Shown piece after piece: positions 25,628 through 33,847 of a DNA stretch of 43,955 bases. Within the stretch, counting starts at the first letter, position 1, and every line of letters begins with the position of its first letter. Origin of the DNA: Okeania sp. SIO2C9 (GTDB lineage: Bacteria; Cyanobacteriota; Cyanobacteriia; Cyanobacteriales; Microcoleaceae). The notes under the pieces are model-generated. The model was not told the origin of the DNA. It made no database searches and saw only the letters and a program-made list of their open reading frames with translations. The stretch lies in the NCBI RefSeq assembly GCF_010672455.1, contig NZ_JAAHGO010000073.1:1-43955 (forward strand), read 5' to 3'. A program made the position numbers and the translations under genes.

Positions 25628-25989
25628 GGTTTGATTGTTTTTACCTACGATAATGTTGTAGCATTAAAAGCCAGAAAATGACAACTAACTTGGCAAAAAA
25701 GCCGTCTTGAAAGGACGGGGCTTTAAACCCATTTTTTTCAGTAATTAAGCTGTTCAAATCCTCCCATATCTATATCGAATGCACCTTCTACATACCCCTC
25801 AACCGACTCTGGTTTACCCAGAAGAGAAACCACAAACTCTGTAAAAGCCTCCCGATTTACAGACAGACTAATTGAAGACTTATTTCTCTCCATAGAAATA
25901 TTTGGAATTTCTAGATTATCATCATCTATTTGAATAAACCCCTATAGAGTTAACTAAACCTAATTATAGAAACCATTTAACATTGCTCT

Positions 25990-26640
25990 CTACGCAATAA
26001 AAGAGAAAAATTCCATCCACCACCCCCAGGAATGAAACTACTATTTCTCTATACGCAATAGAAGGAAAAATTCCATCCACCACCTCCGAGAGCTTCAGCA
26101 AATGAAACTACTATTTCTCTATACGCAATAGAAGAAAAAATCTCATCCACCACCTCCGGGAGCTTCAGCAAATGAAACTACTATTGTTCAATAGTAATAA
26201 AAGGAAAAATTTCATCCACCACCTCCGGGAGCTTCAGCAAATAAAACTACTATTGCTATATCCGCAATAAAAGAGAAAAATTTTATCCTCCACCTCCAGG
26301 AGCTTCAGCAAATGAAAGCACTATTGCTCTATACGCAATAGAAGAAAAAATCTCATCCACCACCTCCAGAAGCTTCAGCAAATGAAACTACTATTTCTCT
26401 ATTCGCAATAGAAGGAAAAATCTCATCCTCCACCTCCAGAAGCTTCAGCAAATGAAACTACTATTTCTCTATCCGCAATAGAAGGAAAAATCTCATCCTC
26501 CACCTCCAGAAGCTTCAGCAAATGAAACTACTATTTCTCTATCCGCAATAGAAGAAAAAATCTCATCCACCACCTCCAGGAGCTTCAGTAAATGAAACTA
26601 CTATTGTTCTATCCGCAATAGAAGGAAAAAAAATCGCCAC
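25990..26640 (-). repeat. Tandem array of ~70-bp units with SD-ATG mini-ORFs
   Basis: About nine units, with the landmark AGCTTCAGCA at 26091, 26161, 26230, 26301, 26371, 26441, 26511 and 26581 (period 69-71). On the minus strand each unit reads GGAGGTGGTGG then, in most units, ATG, and an 11-codon frame M[RE]FFLLLRIE[KQ] followed by TAG. GGAGG lies six bases from the ATG. In a second frame the units read ...VSFAEAPGGGG followed by TGA. The 70-bp period shifts the frame at every unit, so no long protein results. A TCTAT-TGCGN-ATAGA hairpin lies in each. It is upstream of the split 84-residue gene. Confidence 0.8.
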
Positions 26641-26722
26641 ACCAAAGGATTTTCAGTTGCATCCTGACAAAACTAGGTTGCAAATCCCTAATTAAAAAAT
26701 TCTAAATTCTAAATTCTAAATT
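26641..26722. other. Spacer with ATTCTAAATTCTAAATTCTA tandem repeat
   Basis: Non-coding spacer. A 10-bp unit AAATTCTAAA/TTCTAAATTC is repeated several times at 26697-26733, running into the stop region of the downstream gene. Confidence 0.5.
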
Positions 26723-27955
26723 CTAAATTCTAAAACCTACCGCCTCAATAGCAGCCTCCAGAGCGATCGCGACATGAGTCCAATGAGTCCCCCCCTGACA
26801 AAACACCACATAAGGTTCCCTCAAAGGACCATCCGCCGAAAATTCAGAAGTCGCCCCATCAATAAAAGTCCCACCCGCCATAACCAACTGACTTTCATAT
26901 CCAGGCATCGGTGCAGGTACCGGGTCTAAATAAGACCCCACAGGCGAATATTGCTGAATAGCTCGACAAAAAGCAATTAACTTCTCCGGGGAACCCAACC
27001 TTATCCCCTGAATAACATCCCGTCGTTTTTCAAAAGGAAGAGGATTAACAGGATAACCCAACTTATCAAAAACATAAGCCGTCAAATGATTACCCTTCAT
27101 CGCCTCCCCCACCATTTGAGGCGCCAAAAATAAACCCTGAAACAACAACCTATTCTGCTCAAAAGTCGCCCCACCACTACTACCAATACCAGGAGCAGTT
27201 AACCGACAAGCAGCAGCTTCCACCAAATCTTCCCTACCTGCCACATACCCACCAGCCGGAACTATAGTACCACCAGGATTTTTAATCAAAGACCCCGCCA
27301 TCAAATCAGCTCCCACCACAAGAGGTTCCCGGTCCTCAATAAACTCCCCATAACAGTTATCCACAAAACAAACTGTCCGAGGATTTTGTTCCTTAACTAT
27401 CTTGACAATTTTCTCAATATCTGCAATAGACAAACTAGCTCGCCAAGAATAACCACAAGAACGTTGAATCAAAGCCAGACGAGTTTTCTCAGTAATAGCA
27501 GACTCCAACCCTCGCCAATCTATTGCACCAGTCTCAGTTAACGGCAATTCCCGATAACTAACGCCAAAATCTTTCAGAGAACCTTGACCTTCCTCCCTCA
27601 GACCAATAACCTCCTCCAAAGTATCGTAAGGAGAACCCACCACAGACAACATTTCATCCCCTGGCCTAAGAGTGCCAAACAAAGCACAAGCGATCGCATG
27701 AGTTCCAGAAACAAATTGGACTCTTACCGCTGCTGCCTCAGCCCCCATAATCTGAGCAAAAACCTTGTCCAAAGTTTCCCGCCCTAAATCGTCATGGCCA
27801 TAACCAGTAACCCCTGCAAAGTGATGGACACCTACCCGATGTTCGCGAAAAGCATCTATAACTCGTCTGAGATTTTGCTTGACTAAGCTATCAATATCAG
27901 AAAATATGGGAAATAGGTCTTGTTCTGCTGTTTGTAGATATTTAGTGCTGCTCAT
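26723..27955 (-). CDS. Methionine gamma-lyase family (aluminium-resistance-type) PLP protein
   Basis: A 410-residue PLP-dependent fold-type I protein of the family long annotated as aluminium resistance protein (PF06838). It is related to cystathionine/methionine lyases. Family landmarks: GYGHDDLGRETLDKVFA, VQFVSGTHAIACALFG, FVDNCYGEFIE (PLP-binding Asp), GSLIKNPGGTIVPAGGYVAG with the Schiff-base lysine in LIKNPGG, and GSSGGATFEQNR. The length is normal and all key residues are present. It begins MSSTKYLQTAEQ. It is divergent from desC across ~540 bp. The precise reaction in cyanobacteria is not established by sequence. Confidence 0.92.
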   Translation of the reverse strand: MSSTKYLQTAEQDLFPIFSDIDSLVKQNLRRVIDAFREHRVGVHHFAGVTGYGHDDLGRETLDKVFAQIMGAEAAAVRVQFVSGTHAIACALFGTLRPGDEMLSVVGSPYDTLEEVIGLREEGQGSLKDFGVSYRELPLTETGAIDWRGLESAITEKTRLALIQRSCGYSWRASLSIADIEKIVKIVKEQNPRTVCFVDNCYGEFIEDREPLVVGADLMAGSLIKNPGGTIVPAGGYVAGREDLVEAAACRLTAPGIGSSGGATFEQNRLLFQGLFLAPQMVGEAMKGNHLTAYVFDKLGYPVNPLPFEKRRDVIQGIRLGSPEKLIAFCRAIQQYSPVGSYLDPVPAPMPGYESQLVMAGGTFIDGATSEFSADGPLREPYVVFCQGGTHWTHVAIALEAAIEAVGFRI

Positions 27956-28496
27956 ATTTAATTTAATTTGTTTGATTTGTGATATGCTAAACGAAGTGTA
28001 AATTTTTGTTAATACTCAAATTCACCATAAAATCTAAAATTACTTTTTCAACAAATAGTTAATTTTAGATATTGACGCTGTGCTTTTTTTTTTGAACAAA
28101 GTGTCATCAAAAAGCTATGACAATTTTGAAGTAAAAAAACTCAAAAAACAAAGCAGTGTTTTTCTCAATGTAAAAATAGTAATTTACTTTTTTTATTAAT
28201 CAAATTTTCATAGTCAATTACTAAAACTTAGAGATTTTACTATATTTATTTAGTATATTTATAGTAGCTTGGTTTAAGAAAAATTATCCTGTATTATTAG
28301 TTAGGAATTTAAACTTAAACACTTAAAATACCTGGATTTTGGTATAAGAATATTCTTTAACTTTCTGCTTCCAATTAATAGATATAGATTAAGTAGTTAT
28401 TACCGAAATATTTTCCATATCCTATACGAACATATAAACTTGCTTTGATTAAGCTAGCTCCCTTAGAGCTATTTAGTTATTAACTTAGAGATTTTC
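27956..28496. other. Divergent intergenic region upstream of desC
   Basis: About 540 bp, very AT-rich, no gene. It must contain the promoters of both flanking genes. A small inverted repeat TAGCTC-CCTTA-GAGCTA lies at 28454-28470, within 45 bp of the desC ATG, a possible 5'-leader hairpin. Confidence 0.45.
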
Positions 28497-29312
28497 ATGA
28501 CAATTTCAACAACATCAGAAAAACTTTCCCTTGATTGGAGCATAATAGGCTTTATGGCATTTCTGCACATTGGAGCCTTATTTGCCCTATTTCCCAGTAA
28601 CTTTAGTTGGACTGCAGTTGGCCTAGCCTTATTATTACATTGGATTACAGGTGGCCTCGGTATTACATTAGGCTTTCATCGTATGGTGACACACCGCAGC
28701 TTTAAAACTCCCAAGTGGCTAGAATACTTCTTAGTTTTTTGCGGTACACTTGCCTGTCAAGGTGGAGTTTGTGACTGGGTAGGTTTACATCGCATTCATC
28801 ATCTACATTCAGATAATGAACAAGACCCCCATGACTCCCATCGTGGGTTTTGGTGGAGTCATATGGGTTGGATGCTTCATAATCTACCAATCAGATCGGA
28901 AGTTCCTCGCTATACCAAAGATATAGCAGACGATCCAGTTTATAAATTTCTGCAAAATAACTTTATTCCCATTCAGTTTGCTTTTGGCATTTTACTTTTC
29001 CTTATAGGAGGTTTACCTTTTGTAGTTTGGGGTATTTTTTTTAGAATAGTTGCTGTTTTTCACTGCACTTGGTTAGTTAATAGTGCCACTCATAAGTTTG
29101 GTTATCGTACTTATGATTCTGGTGATGCTTCTACTAACTGTTGGTGGGTAGCCGTATTAACTTATGGTGAAGGTTGGCACAATAACCATCATGCTTTTCA
29201 GTATTCTGCACGTCATGGTTTGCAATGGTGGGAAATTGATACGACTTGGATGATGATTCAATTATTACAAGTTTTTGGTTTAGCAACTGATGTGAAATTA
29301 GCAACCAAATAG
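28497..29312 (+). CDS. desC: Acyl-lipid delta-9 fatty-acid desaturase
   Basis: A 271-residue membrane di-iron desaturase that puts the first double bond at carbon 9 of acyl chains on membrane lipids, part of cyanobacterial cold acclimation. The three histidine boxes are complete: HRMVTH near residue 61, HRIHHLH near 98 and HNNHH near 231. Four hydrophobic segments are arranged around them. GITLGFHRMVTHRSFKTPKW and the C-terminal YGEGWHNNHHAFQYSARHGL match DesC. Starts MTISTTSEKL. A strong hairpin with a T-rich tail follows at 29432-29468. It appears monocistronic. Confidence 0.93.
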   Translation: MTISTTSEKLSLDWSIIGFMAFLHIGALFALFPSNFSWTAVGLALLLHWITGGLGITLGFHRMVTHRSFKTPKWLEYFLVFCGTLACQGGVCDWVGLHRIHHLHSDNEQDPHDSHRGFWWSHMGWMLHNLPIRSEVPRYTKDIADDPVYKFLQNNFIPIQFAFGILLFLIGGLPFVVWGIFFRIVAVFHCTWLVNSATHKFGYRTYDSGDASTNCWWVAVLTYGEGWHNNHHAFQYSARHGLQWWEIDTTWMMIQLLQVFGLATDVKLATK

Positions 29313-29431
29313 CATAGCAGAAGGAAGAAAGAAGAAGTAAGAAGGAAAAGTCTTACGTTGTCTGAGTTTTAAACTTTTGAACTGTCAAACACCTTTCCTT
29401 CGACTGCTATACACCCTAAATTAATTTTTTC

Positions 29432-29468
29432 ACCCTATATGAAAAGCATCATATAGGGTAATTTTTGT
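29432..29468 (+). terminator. Probable desC terminator
   Basis: ACCCTATATGA and TCATATAGGGT are perfect 11-bp arms around AAAGCA, followed by AATTTTTG. It is 120 bp past the desC stop. An AGGAAGAAAGAAG low-complexity run lies between. Confidence 0.65.
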
Positions 29469-29907
29469 AAACATTTCCTCCGGAATGTTTACTTATTTTC
29501 TGCTTTAATATCTCATCTTTTTTCGTTTTGCTGCGCGATCTTAGGTCTCATTAATTAGTAATACAGCATATTCCATTTTAGTGAGGTACAACCATTGCGG
29601 ACAAGATGCCTGGACTATAAACATTTAATTGTTAATATCTGTACTTTATATGCTTAGAATATGCTGTAAAAATACTCTTCTTCATTCTCTTGAAAATGTC
29701 TGAAATTTCCCACTATTCCCTGCTATCTACTCCCCTGCTCAATAAAATTAGTTGAAGCTTCAATTATTCAATAATTAACACAGAAATAATAACCTTTTCG
29801 ATAATTATTAGTCAGTTCATGTTAATTACTTGGTGGTGGTGCATTGTAATGGTCGTGCATTGTAATTATTTTTGTTACGAGAACAGTGGGAGCATCTTGC
29901 TCCCATG
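29469..29907. other. Intergenic region
   Basis: No gene. Holds a copy of the CATTTCCTCCGGAATG dispersed palindrome near 29474 and GGGAGCATCTTGCTCCCA, a hairpin at 29889-29906 that is also seen near 7073. Confidence 0.45.
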
Positions 29908-30023
29908 ACCAAATAATTAAGGTTTTAAGCCTCTCCTTTAAAGGAGAAACAAGAAAAAAATTTCCTTTGAGTCTTATCTTTTCTTTATTAAGGAGAGGTA
30001 ATTATTAATTATTAATTATTGAA
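29908..30023 (+). mobile_element. IS605-like MITE, short form (copy G)
   Basis: CAAATAATTAAGGTTTTAAGCC, hairpin CTCTCCTTTAAAGGAGA, AAAAATTTCCTTTGAG, then TATTAAGGAGAGGTAATTATTAA and a TTGAA end. Adjacent to a second copy at 30083-30216. Confidence 0.6.
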
Positions 30024-30082
30024 GGGTATTCCTTTTTCCTGTATATCATTACGCGAGCAGGACTACCAAATTACTGTTATGT

Positions 30083-30216
30083 TTACTGAAAAATTAAGGT
30101 TTAAAGTCTATCCTTAAAAGGAGAAAAAACAAAAAATTTTCCTTTGAGAAAATTCTCTTCTTTTCAAGGAGAGGTAATTATTAATTATTAATTATTAATT
30201 ATTAATTGTTGAACAC
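30083..30216 (+). mobile_element. IS605-like MITE, short form (copy H)
   Basis: TTAC|TGAAAAATTAAGGTTTAAAG at the left, hairpin TCCTTAAAAGGA, AATTTTCCTTTGAG, TTCAAGGAGAGGTAATTATTAA at the right, ending AATTGTTGAA. The left end is nearly identical to that of the TnpB element (TTAC|TGAAAAAAATGGG, then TTTAAAGCC). Confidence 0.7.
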
Positions 30217-30229
30217 TTCCCTACTCAGG

Positions 30230-30634
30230 TCACCGTCTGTAAGCAAGCCAAACAATCAAGGCAGGAAGCATAGCCAAAACCACTGCCACCAGTGCCCAAA
30301 TAATTATATTAGAGCCAGGAGAGTGTAAGGCCAGAGGCAGCCAAATCACTAATGGGACTAAAATCATTACTAGAGCTATTGGTAAATAATGTGCTCTCCA
30401 ATTAGAATAGGCACGATTCCAATGTTTGCCTGTCCATCGCCAAGCTGGTTTGTAGGGATAGTGAGTGGAGAGTTGTTCAATAGTATCGCCACTTTCATTT
30501 ACCACAAATATTTGCTGACAGCGATTACAGCCAAAGGCATCTGTCAGGGCTATTGCAATTAAGTGACCCCTACGCCGACATGGACAGGGGTAATCTCCAT
30601 TCAAATCAATTTTCAGAGCTTTTTGAGGTCGCAA
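30230..30634 (-). CDS. Zinc-ribbon membrane protein, conserved in cyanobacteria
   Basis: 134 residues. The N-terminal half has a four-cysteine metal site, CPCRRRG...CNRC (GDYPCPC and FGCNRCQQIF). The C-terminal half has two transmembrane helices (about 83-103 and 108-130), separated by HSPGSN. No ATG starts this frame: TTG at 30634 is the first usable codon, and homologous-looking codons (NNASSTIT) continue upstream to an IS605-type right end at 30657. The original start was probably removed by that insertion, so expression is uncertain. Function unknown. Confidence 0.65.
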   Translation of the reverse strand: MRPQKALKIDLNGDYPCPCRRRGHLIAIALTDAFGCNRCQQIFVVNESGDTIEQLSTHYPYKPAWRWTGKHWNRAYSNWRAHYLPIALVMILVPLVIWLPLALHSPGSNIIIWALVAVVLAMLPALIVWLAYRR

Positions 30635-30656
30635 AGTAATCGTAGAACTGGCGTTG

Positions 30657-30860
30657 TTGACATTCTCTCCCGTTAAATCAAATATTATAATGGGAGATTC
30701 CCAAACCTCACGATTTAGGTTTACTGCTTGAATGGCACTTATCTAGACTGTTGCCAGCCCCTGACAGTACGCCTACACAGTCAATTTATTCTACGATCTG
30801 CCCGACCGCAGTGACACCTCGATGATGGGGTGCTTATTGTTTGCTTGGTGGCGATTCATC
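30657..30860 (-). mobile_element. IS605-type element remnant (tnpB tail and right end)
   Basis: On the minus strand GGGAATCTCCC...GGGAGAGAATGTCAA (30657-30711) is a right-end hairpin of the same kind as those at 90-127 and 24365-24400. Upstream, the frame VTAVGQIVE, stop, IDCVGVLSGAGNSLDKC, then ...SKPKS, stop, resembles a TnpB tail with a nonsense codon. The left extent is uncertain. It abuts the truncated 5' end of the zinc-ribbon gene. Confidence 0.6.
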
Positions 30861-31083
30861 TCCCAGTATAATCTTCGATTTATCGGGAGTCCTCTCGCCC
30901 AATTTTTGATAGAGAAAAGACAATCTAATAATCAGCATAGGTATATTATCCCAATTCTAACTTATAGCAGAAGCAAGAGTAAATAAGGATCAAGGAAGAA
31001 GTTTTATTCTTGATATTTCATTGTTTTAACTATTTAATAGACAAACTTAGGCTCTATTAGATAAAAGTTTCAACTTCAATTAA

Positions 31084-31154
31084 GCGGGTAACGCGATTCG
31101 AACGCGCGACATCAACCTTGGCAAGGTTGCGCTCTACCACTGAGCTATACCCGC
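31084..31154 (-). tRNA. tRNA-Gly (GCC)
   Basis: 71 nt. The acceptor stem GCGGGTA pairs with TACCCGC, the D-arm is GCTCAGTGGTAGAGC, and the anticodon arm CCTTGCCAAGG holds anticodon GCC. The T-arm is CGCGTTCGAATCGCG. No CCA is encoded at the 3' end, as is usual in cyanobacteria; the CCA enzyme is the 41061 gene. Confidence 0.97.
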
Positions 31155-31246
31155 AGTTTTTAACTATAACTTTATCATTTCACAAATAATTTTATTTGTC
31201 AACCCCCTAGCAGATTTTTTCCGATCAAAAATTGTCGATCGCTTGG

Positions 31247-31336
31247 TTTATCAAAATAATTGGGTCGCGCAACCCCACCTTTTAAGGCGATCAGGTTTTT
31301 GGAGCCTTGCTCAAATCCCCGTTACAAAAATAACTT
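31247..31336 (+). mobile_element. Short element, TTATCAAAATAAT...GTTACAAAAATAACTT family (copy 2)
   Basis: Matches the reverse complement of 16584-16676 over ~90 bp, including the CCTTTTAAGGCGA stem and the GTTACAAAAATAACTT end. Directly followed by a GTAGGGGCGAACGGCCGTTC hairpin repeat at 31340-31367. Confidence 0.6.
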
Positions 31337-31339
31337 AAG

Positions 31340-31367
31340 TAGGGGCGAACGGCCGTTCGCCCCTACT
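31340..31367. repeat. Palindromic hairpin repeat, GTAGGGGCGAA type
   Basis: GTAGGGGCGAACGGCC and GTTCGCCCCTAC form a perfect palindrome about GGCC. Just downstream of ribH, so it may also act in 3'-end formation. Confidence 0.65.
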
Positions 31368-31388
31368 GACTTCTGACTTCTGACTTCG

Positions 31389-31970
31389 TTAAGCTTCTGG
31401 AGATACATCAGATTCTACTAAATGGTTTGAAGTTATGGGTAAGGCTTGTGTTGTACCAGTAATACTACGATTATTAGATGAGGAATTTATACCACCTCTC
31501 ATTTGACGCATCAAACTAGCCATTTCCAGAGCATTCATAGCATATTCCCAACCTTTATTGCTTTTAATGCCAGCTCTCTCTAGAGCTTGTTGCATAGTAT
31601 CTGTAGTGACAATGCCAAAAATTACTGGTACTCCCGTCTGAAATGCTGCCGCGGCAATTCCTTTAGATACTTCAGCAGCTACATAATCAAAATGAGGAGT
31701 TTGGCCTTTAATTACAGCTCCCAAACAGATTACTGCATCGTAGCCACCGTTCATGGCCAATTGACGGGCGACTAGAGGAATCTCAAAACTACCAGGGACC
31801 CAAACATAATCTACTTGAGTACCCTCTGGGTTTGGATCTACACCATGGCGTTTTAAACAATCTTGACAACCCTCAATTAATTTACCAGTAATTAAGTCAT
31901 TGAAGCGACCAATCACAATAGCAAAGCGTAAGGATTCAGTTTGAGTAAATGTTCCCTCGAAAACTGTCAT
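31389..31970 (-). CDS. ribH: 6,7-dimethyl-8-ribityllumazine synthase
   Basis: The penultimate enzyme of riboflavin synthesis, condensing 5-amino-6-ribitylaminouracil with dihydroxybutanone phosphate. Core motifs: [54 protein letters not shown] (active-site His) and [20 protein letters not shown]. The core (~150 residues) is normal. The C-terminal ~40 residues ([11 protein letters not shown]...) are a low-complexity extension. It lies downstream of psbZ on the same strand with a 186-bp gap, an arrangement frequent in cyanobacteria. Confidence 0.96.
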   Translation of the reverse strand: MTVFEGTFTQTESLRFAIVIGRFNDLITGKLIEGCQDCLKRHGVDPNPEGTQVDYVWVPGSFEIPLVARQLAMNGGYDAVICLGAVIKGQTPHFDYVAAEVSKGIAAAAFQTGVPVIFGIVTTDTMQQALERAGIKSNKGWEYAMNALEMASLMRQMRGGINSSSNNRSITGTTQALPITSNHLVESDVSPEA

Positions 31971-32156
31971 ATTAGAATTCTTTTTTTACTTAAATTTTTG
32001 AGATAAAAGCTAATAACTTTTAGTATAAATGTTTAGTTAAGAGTCAAGTAGTAACAAGCACTAACTTGCTATCTCTTGCCTCTTACACTATGTTTTTTCT
32101 GGGTATTGCCCAATAGAATTGTCTGATTCTATCAATCTCAAATCAAAATTGTTGGC

Positions 32157-32348
32157 CTAAACCACCAAAAAGTTCAAAACACCTACTGCAATTACCAGTG
32201 CTACCCACAAACCAGAACCAATAAAGATCAAAGGTTTGCCTTGACTCCAGATTTGAGGAGAAGCATAAGCAACAGGTACACCAACTACTAAAACAAAAGA
32301 TAAGACTACTAATAGAAGTAGTACAAATTGAAACAAGAATGTTAACAT
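32157..32348 (-). CDS. psbZ: Photosystem II reaction centre protein Z
   Basis: 63 residues with two transmembrane helices (about 3-26 and 38-60) joined by a short loop with [18 protein letters not shown]. This is the PsbZ (Ycf9) pattern at its normal length. It sits in the thylakoid membrane at the PSII periphery, where it stabilises supercomplexes. A strong ribosome site GGGAGAAAAG precedes the ATG at 32348. An overlapping 62-codon frame (32342-32530) is a chance reading through AAGGCATAAGGCAGAAGGC repeats. Confidence 0.96.
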   Translation of the reverse strand: MLTFLFQFVLLLLVVLSFVLVVGVPVAYASPQIWSQGKPLIFIGSGLWVALVIAVGVLNFLVV

Positions 32349-32753
32349 CTTTTCTCCCGGTATAACAACAAACTCATCCTATAAAAAATTAGAATATCAT
32401 AAGTTGTGCGATGGTAATCTTGAAGAAGGCATAAGGCATAAGGCAGAAGGCATAAGGCAGAAGGCGGGAGGGAAAATTGCTTATGGATAGTCTCCGACAC
32501 GCCACTTCGTGTCTTAGCAACCCCAAACAATTTTCAGCATCCCTGTTGACGGTGGGGTATTAAAGCCACAAAAGAAAAGGTAATTTGAGTGGTGATTTTT
32601 TTGTACAGGTAGGTAGTAGAGGATTAGTTCTTAACAACTAGGTTTGGCGTAAAATTAATAAAAGCAAATTTATCAAATTTTTCATAATTTCTATACAGAG
32701 TCTTTTTTTGAGTAATAACTACTAAGATTTTATTGATTTTTAATTATTCAAAT

Positions 32754-33305
32754 CTATCTGCCTTGAGTTAGATCGGCATAAATAATAATTTCTATGCCTA
32801 AAACTACTAATAGAATAAGTTCAAAAGCACAAAATATATAAATTACTAGAGAAAGATTTGTACCTAGAGACCAGAACGCAAATAAAGCTACTAAACCAGA
32901 TAATACAAAAGTAATTTCATCAATAATTAACTGCTCTATTTTGCGTCTTCTTCTTCTTTCATCACTTCTATGAGCAATCTCCCAACCAAAGATAGATTCG
33001 ATATCTGAATCATCTATTTGTGCTTTGATTTTTTCGGTGAGAGTCAATCGAATATATTTTCCAAGAGCAGAGATTTTTTCATCATTAACTAAATAAGTCC
33101 AACCGAGAATTAGGCAAACCCAAGGAATAACTAAGAGGGCATAAAAATTAGTTTTATTTGATAGAGCAAAAGAGAGAATTCCGCCAAATATTCCCAGTGT
33201 TAGATAAATTATTTGGTCTCGGAAGGCAATACGTTTGAGTTGTTCATCTTTCAATTTTTCATATTCTAGTAGAAAAACTTGAAGTATTGGTTTTTGGTCG
33301 TTCAT
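32754..33305 (-). CDS. Four-TM membrane protein of unknown function
   Basis: About 183 residues from the ATG at 33305 (MNDQKPILQVFLLEYEKLKDEQ); a longer frame to 33350 adds a poorly supported hydrophobic start. Two hydrophobic pairs (about 30-70 and 130-178) flank a cytosolic section with a basic RSDERRRRRKIEQL. The N-terminal EYEKLKDEQLKRIAFRD type helix followed by two TM segments is common in cyanobacterial proteins of unknown function. I do not recognise a named family. It is divergent from the STAND operon that begins at 33848; a functional link is only possible. Confidence 0.6.
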   Translation of the reverse strand: MNDQKPILQVFLLEYEKLKDEQLKRIAFRDQIIYLTLGIFGGILSFALSNKTNFYALLVIPWVCLILGWTYLVNDEKISALGKYIRLTLTEKIKAQIDDSDIESIFGWEIAHRSDERRRRRKIEQLIIDEITFVLSGLVALFAFWSLGTNLSLVIYIFCAFELILLVVLGIEIIIYADLTQGR

Positions 33306-33847
33306 AGAATTTTTTTTCTGTAATAAGTAATAAATAGGTAACAAAAGCAATTGAGCAGTATTTTAAATAAGTTAAAGTTGATTTAAGAGGAGTTCTTAAA
33401 AGTCACATTTGCTACATCTAAGTCCCCTAAATCCCCCAAAATTGGGGGACTAGAGCAAGCAAATTGACTCTTGTTCCCCCCAAAGTTGGCTTGCTCGGGG
33501 GGCAAAATTCAGTATCAAAAAACTTTTCAGAATTCCTCTAAAAGCAGTTTAATTTTCACACAGTAGGTTGGGTTGACGCTAAGGAAACCAAACAATAATA
33601 CAGCAGATTCAACTTTGATAAAATATTCCTATAGCGAGCAAGATACCCGCACTACAAATATTTAATTTTTTGACTTACTAACCTAAAATTATTATCAGCG
33701 ATCGCCAGAAGATAAAATTAATAATAAGCATTAGTAATTGACCTGTATTTGAAATGAGTTAAAGTTTATTGAAAAGCAGTTTAATTTTTACACATTTCAA
33801 AATAAATTAGCCATAATAGAAAGCAGTTCAATTACTAGGTAAAAGAT
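33306..33847. other. Divergent intergenic region upstream of the STAND operon
   Basis: About 540 bp, no gene. It has a GGGGGAC/TTGGGGG and GCTTGCTC/GAGCAAGC palindrome cluster at 33421-33505. A direct repeat AAAAGCAGTTTAATTTT..ACACA occurs near 33539 and 33772. TAGGT lies eight bases before the ATG at 33848. Confidence 0.5.

Larger units (their letters stand above)
24365..25740 (-). mobile_element. Complete TnpB-only IS200/IS605-family element (1376 bp)
   Basis: Ends are exact because the interrupted host gene is restored on removal. Left junction: TTAC|TGAAAAAAATGGG, then a TTTAAAGCCCCGTCCTTTC-AAGACGGC imperfect hairpin. Right end: AGAATCTTCTTGCCTTTGGG-CAGAGGAGAACGTCAA. There are no terminal inverted repeats and no target duplication, and TTAC adjoins the left end, all features of single-strand Y1-transposase elements. 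No tnpA is present, so movement would need a transposase in trans. Confidence 0.9.
24263..25893 (-). pseudogene. 84-residue gene split by the TnpB element
   Basis: The 5' part (25741-25893) encodes MERNKSSISLSVNREAFTEF and on to GGFEQLNY. The 3' part (24263-24364) encodes IIDDRITKQNQSVLVEFRAK to SLSFSK and a stop. Removing 24365-25740 joins TAC to ATA in frame, giving an uninterrupted 84-residue protein. At present the first half ends in a TGA supplied by the left end of the element. The protein is unrecognised, soluble and acidic. Upstream lies the 70-bp tandem array. Confidence 0.75.

Noticed and set aside
25990-26640. Possible CRISPR array or one long repeat protein
   Set aside because: Units are similar along their whole length, so there are no spacers, and the 69-71 bp period shifts the frame every unit, so no long protein is encoded.
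32342-32530. 62-codon open frame overlapping the psbZ start
   Set aside because: Built from AAGGCATAAGGCAGAAGGC repeats and overlapping a certain gene and its ribosome site.
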